From: Vibrio penaeicida
GTDB taxonomy: Bacteria; Pseudomonadota; Gammaproteobacteria; Enterobacterales; Vibrionaceae
NCBI RefSeq assembly: GCF_019977755.1
Contig: NZ_AP025144.1
Span: forward strand, 2,604,001-2,668,000
Reading direction: 5' to 3'
DNA length: 64,000 nt
Position numbers and translations under genes: made by a program
Notes under the pieces: generated by a model
Told to the model about the DNA's origin: nothing
The model's database searches: none
What the model saw: the letters and a program-made list of their open reading frames with translations, nothing else
Shown here: in pieces, positions 63,923 through 64,000 of the stretch
How positions within the stretch are numbered: position 1 is the stretch's first letter
Layout: every line of letters begins with the position of its first letter

Positions 63923-63952
63923 ACTATATAGCAATAGCATCCTTCGACGTAA
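63923..63952 (-). promoter_or_regulatory. Candidate promoter of the AT-rich operon
   Basis: On the minus strand TTACGT and TATAGT are separated by 18 bases, and the -10-like box lies about 24 bases before the proposed start. Weak match to a sigma-70 promoter; sequence to 64000 shows no gene. Confidence 0.3.
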
Positions 63953-64000
63953 TTAATACATGCACACTATCAGAATACATAACCACACAACCTACTGCTA

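Noticed and set aside
63700..64000. Phosphonate pathway (PEP mutase) at the right edge
   Set aside because: The PEP-synthase-like protein is a dikinase with a swivelling His domain, and no PEP mutase motif is present in the operon.

Overview
The window looks like the chromosome of a marine gammaproteobacterium, most probably a Vibrio. The supporting evidence is a ybaY / tesB / alkyltransferase-like neighbourhood beside the 4.5S RNA gene (ffs), a DecR-type Lrp regulator next to a cysteine-desulfhydrase-like enzyme, a complete pel exopolysaccharide operon and a Vibrio-style type I-F3 CRISPR-associated transposon. All assignments come from reading the sequence; no database search was run.

Layout. 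1-9981: pelA (3' end only) to pelG, an overlapping operon for the c-di-GMP-controlled cationic polysaccharide Pel. 10044-16893: a secreted calcium-repeat protein, a GFA-family protein, a DUF1611 protein coupled to a small membrane protein, and a PQQ alcohol dehydrogenase (ExaA/PedE type, Ca-type metal site) with a periplasmic pentapeptide-repeat protein; a Fur-like box lies in the divergent promoter region. 17570-20752: a 1060-residue lipoprotein dominated by 108-bp and 120-bp tandem repeats.

20966-41654 is the most interesting part: a Tn7-like CRISPR-associated transposon (CAST, type I-F3) of about 20.7 kb sitting six bases from the 3' end of ffs. Both ends begin TGTTTGCAA and carry repeated TnsB-type sites. 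Next to ffs lie a truncated tnsA, an IS3-family element, a truncated cas8, intact cas7 and cas6, and a short CRISPR array. Its last guide is only about 18-20 nt, matches ffs at 16 of 20 positions, and three of the four mismatches fall at positions 6, 12 and 18, the positions Cascade does not read. The IS appears to have deleted the rest of tnsA, tnsB, tnsC, tniQ and most of cas8. The cargo is a hybrid NRPS-PKS pathway: phosphopantetheinyl transferase, stand-alone A-PCP, KS-AT-KR-ACP-ACP-reductase PKS, A-PCP-C-A-PCP-C NRPS, a second peptide deformylase (possible self-resistance) and a methyltransferase. The PKS gene contains a run of 12 C residues that could make it phase-variable.

41661-48800 returns to conserved chromosome: ffs, a periplasmic-sensor diguanylate cyclase, a membrane protein, an alkyltransferase-like protein, YbaY-like lipoprotein, TesB, DecR and a cysteine-synthase-fold enzyme. 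48801-50357 is a scar of broken genes: DUF1244 without its N-terminus, an integrase N-terminus and two transposase remnants. 50408-63899 is a second, very AT-rich, all-minus-strand gene set that reads as one operon of eleven genes: ATP-grasp ligase, an ATP/swivelling-His dikinase with rifampin-phosphotransferase-like layout, creatininase-family hydrolase, a Gfo/Idh/MocA-DapF fusion, an unrecognised protein, MFS exporter, UDP-sugar dehydrogenase, a divergent carbamoyltransferase, an enolase-superfamily enzyme, a ferredoxin and a membrane desaturase/hydroxylase. I do not recognise it as a known pathway; it looks like biosynthesis of a modified amino-acid or peptide natural product, and its gene content partly recalls the phaseolotoxin cluster.
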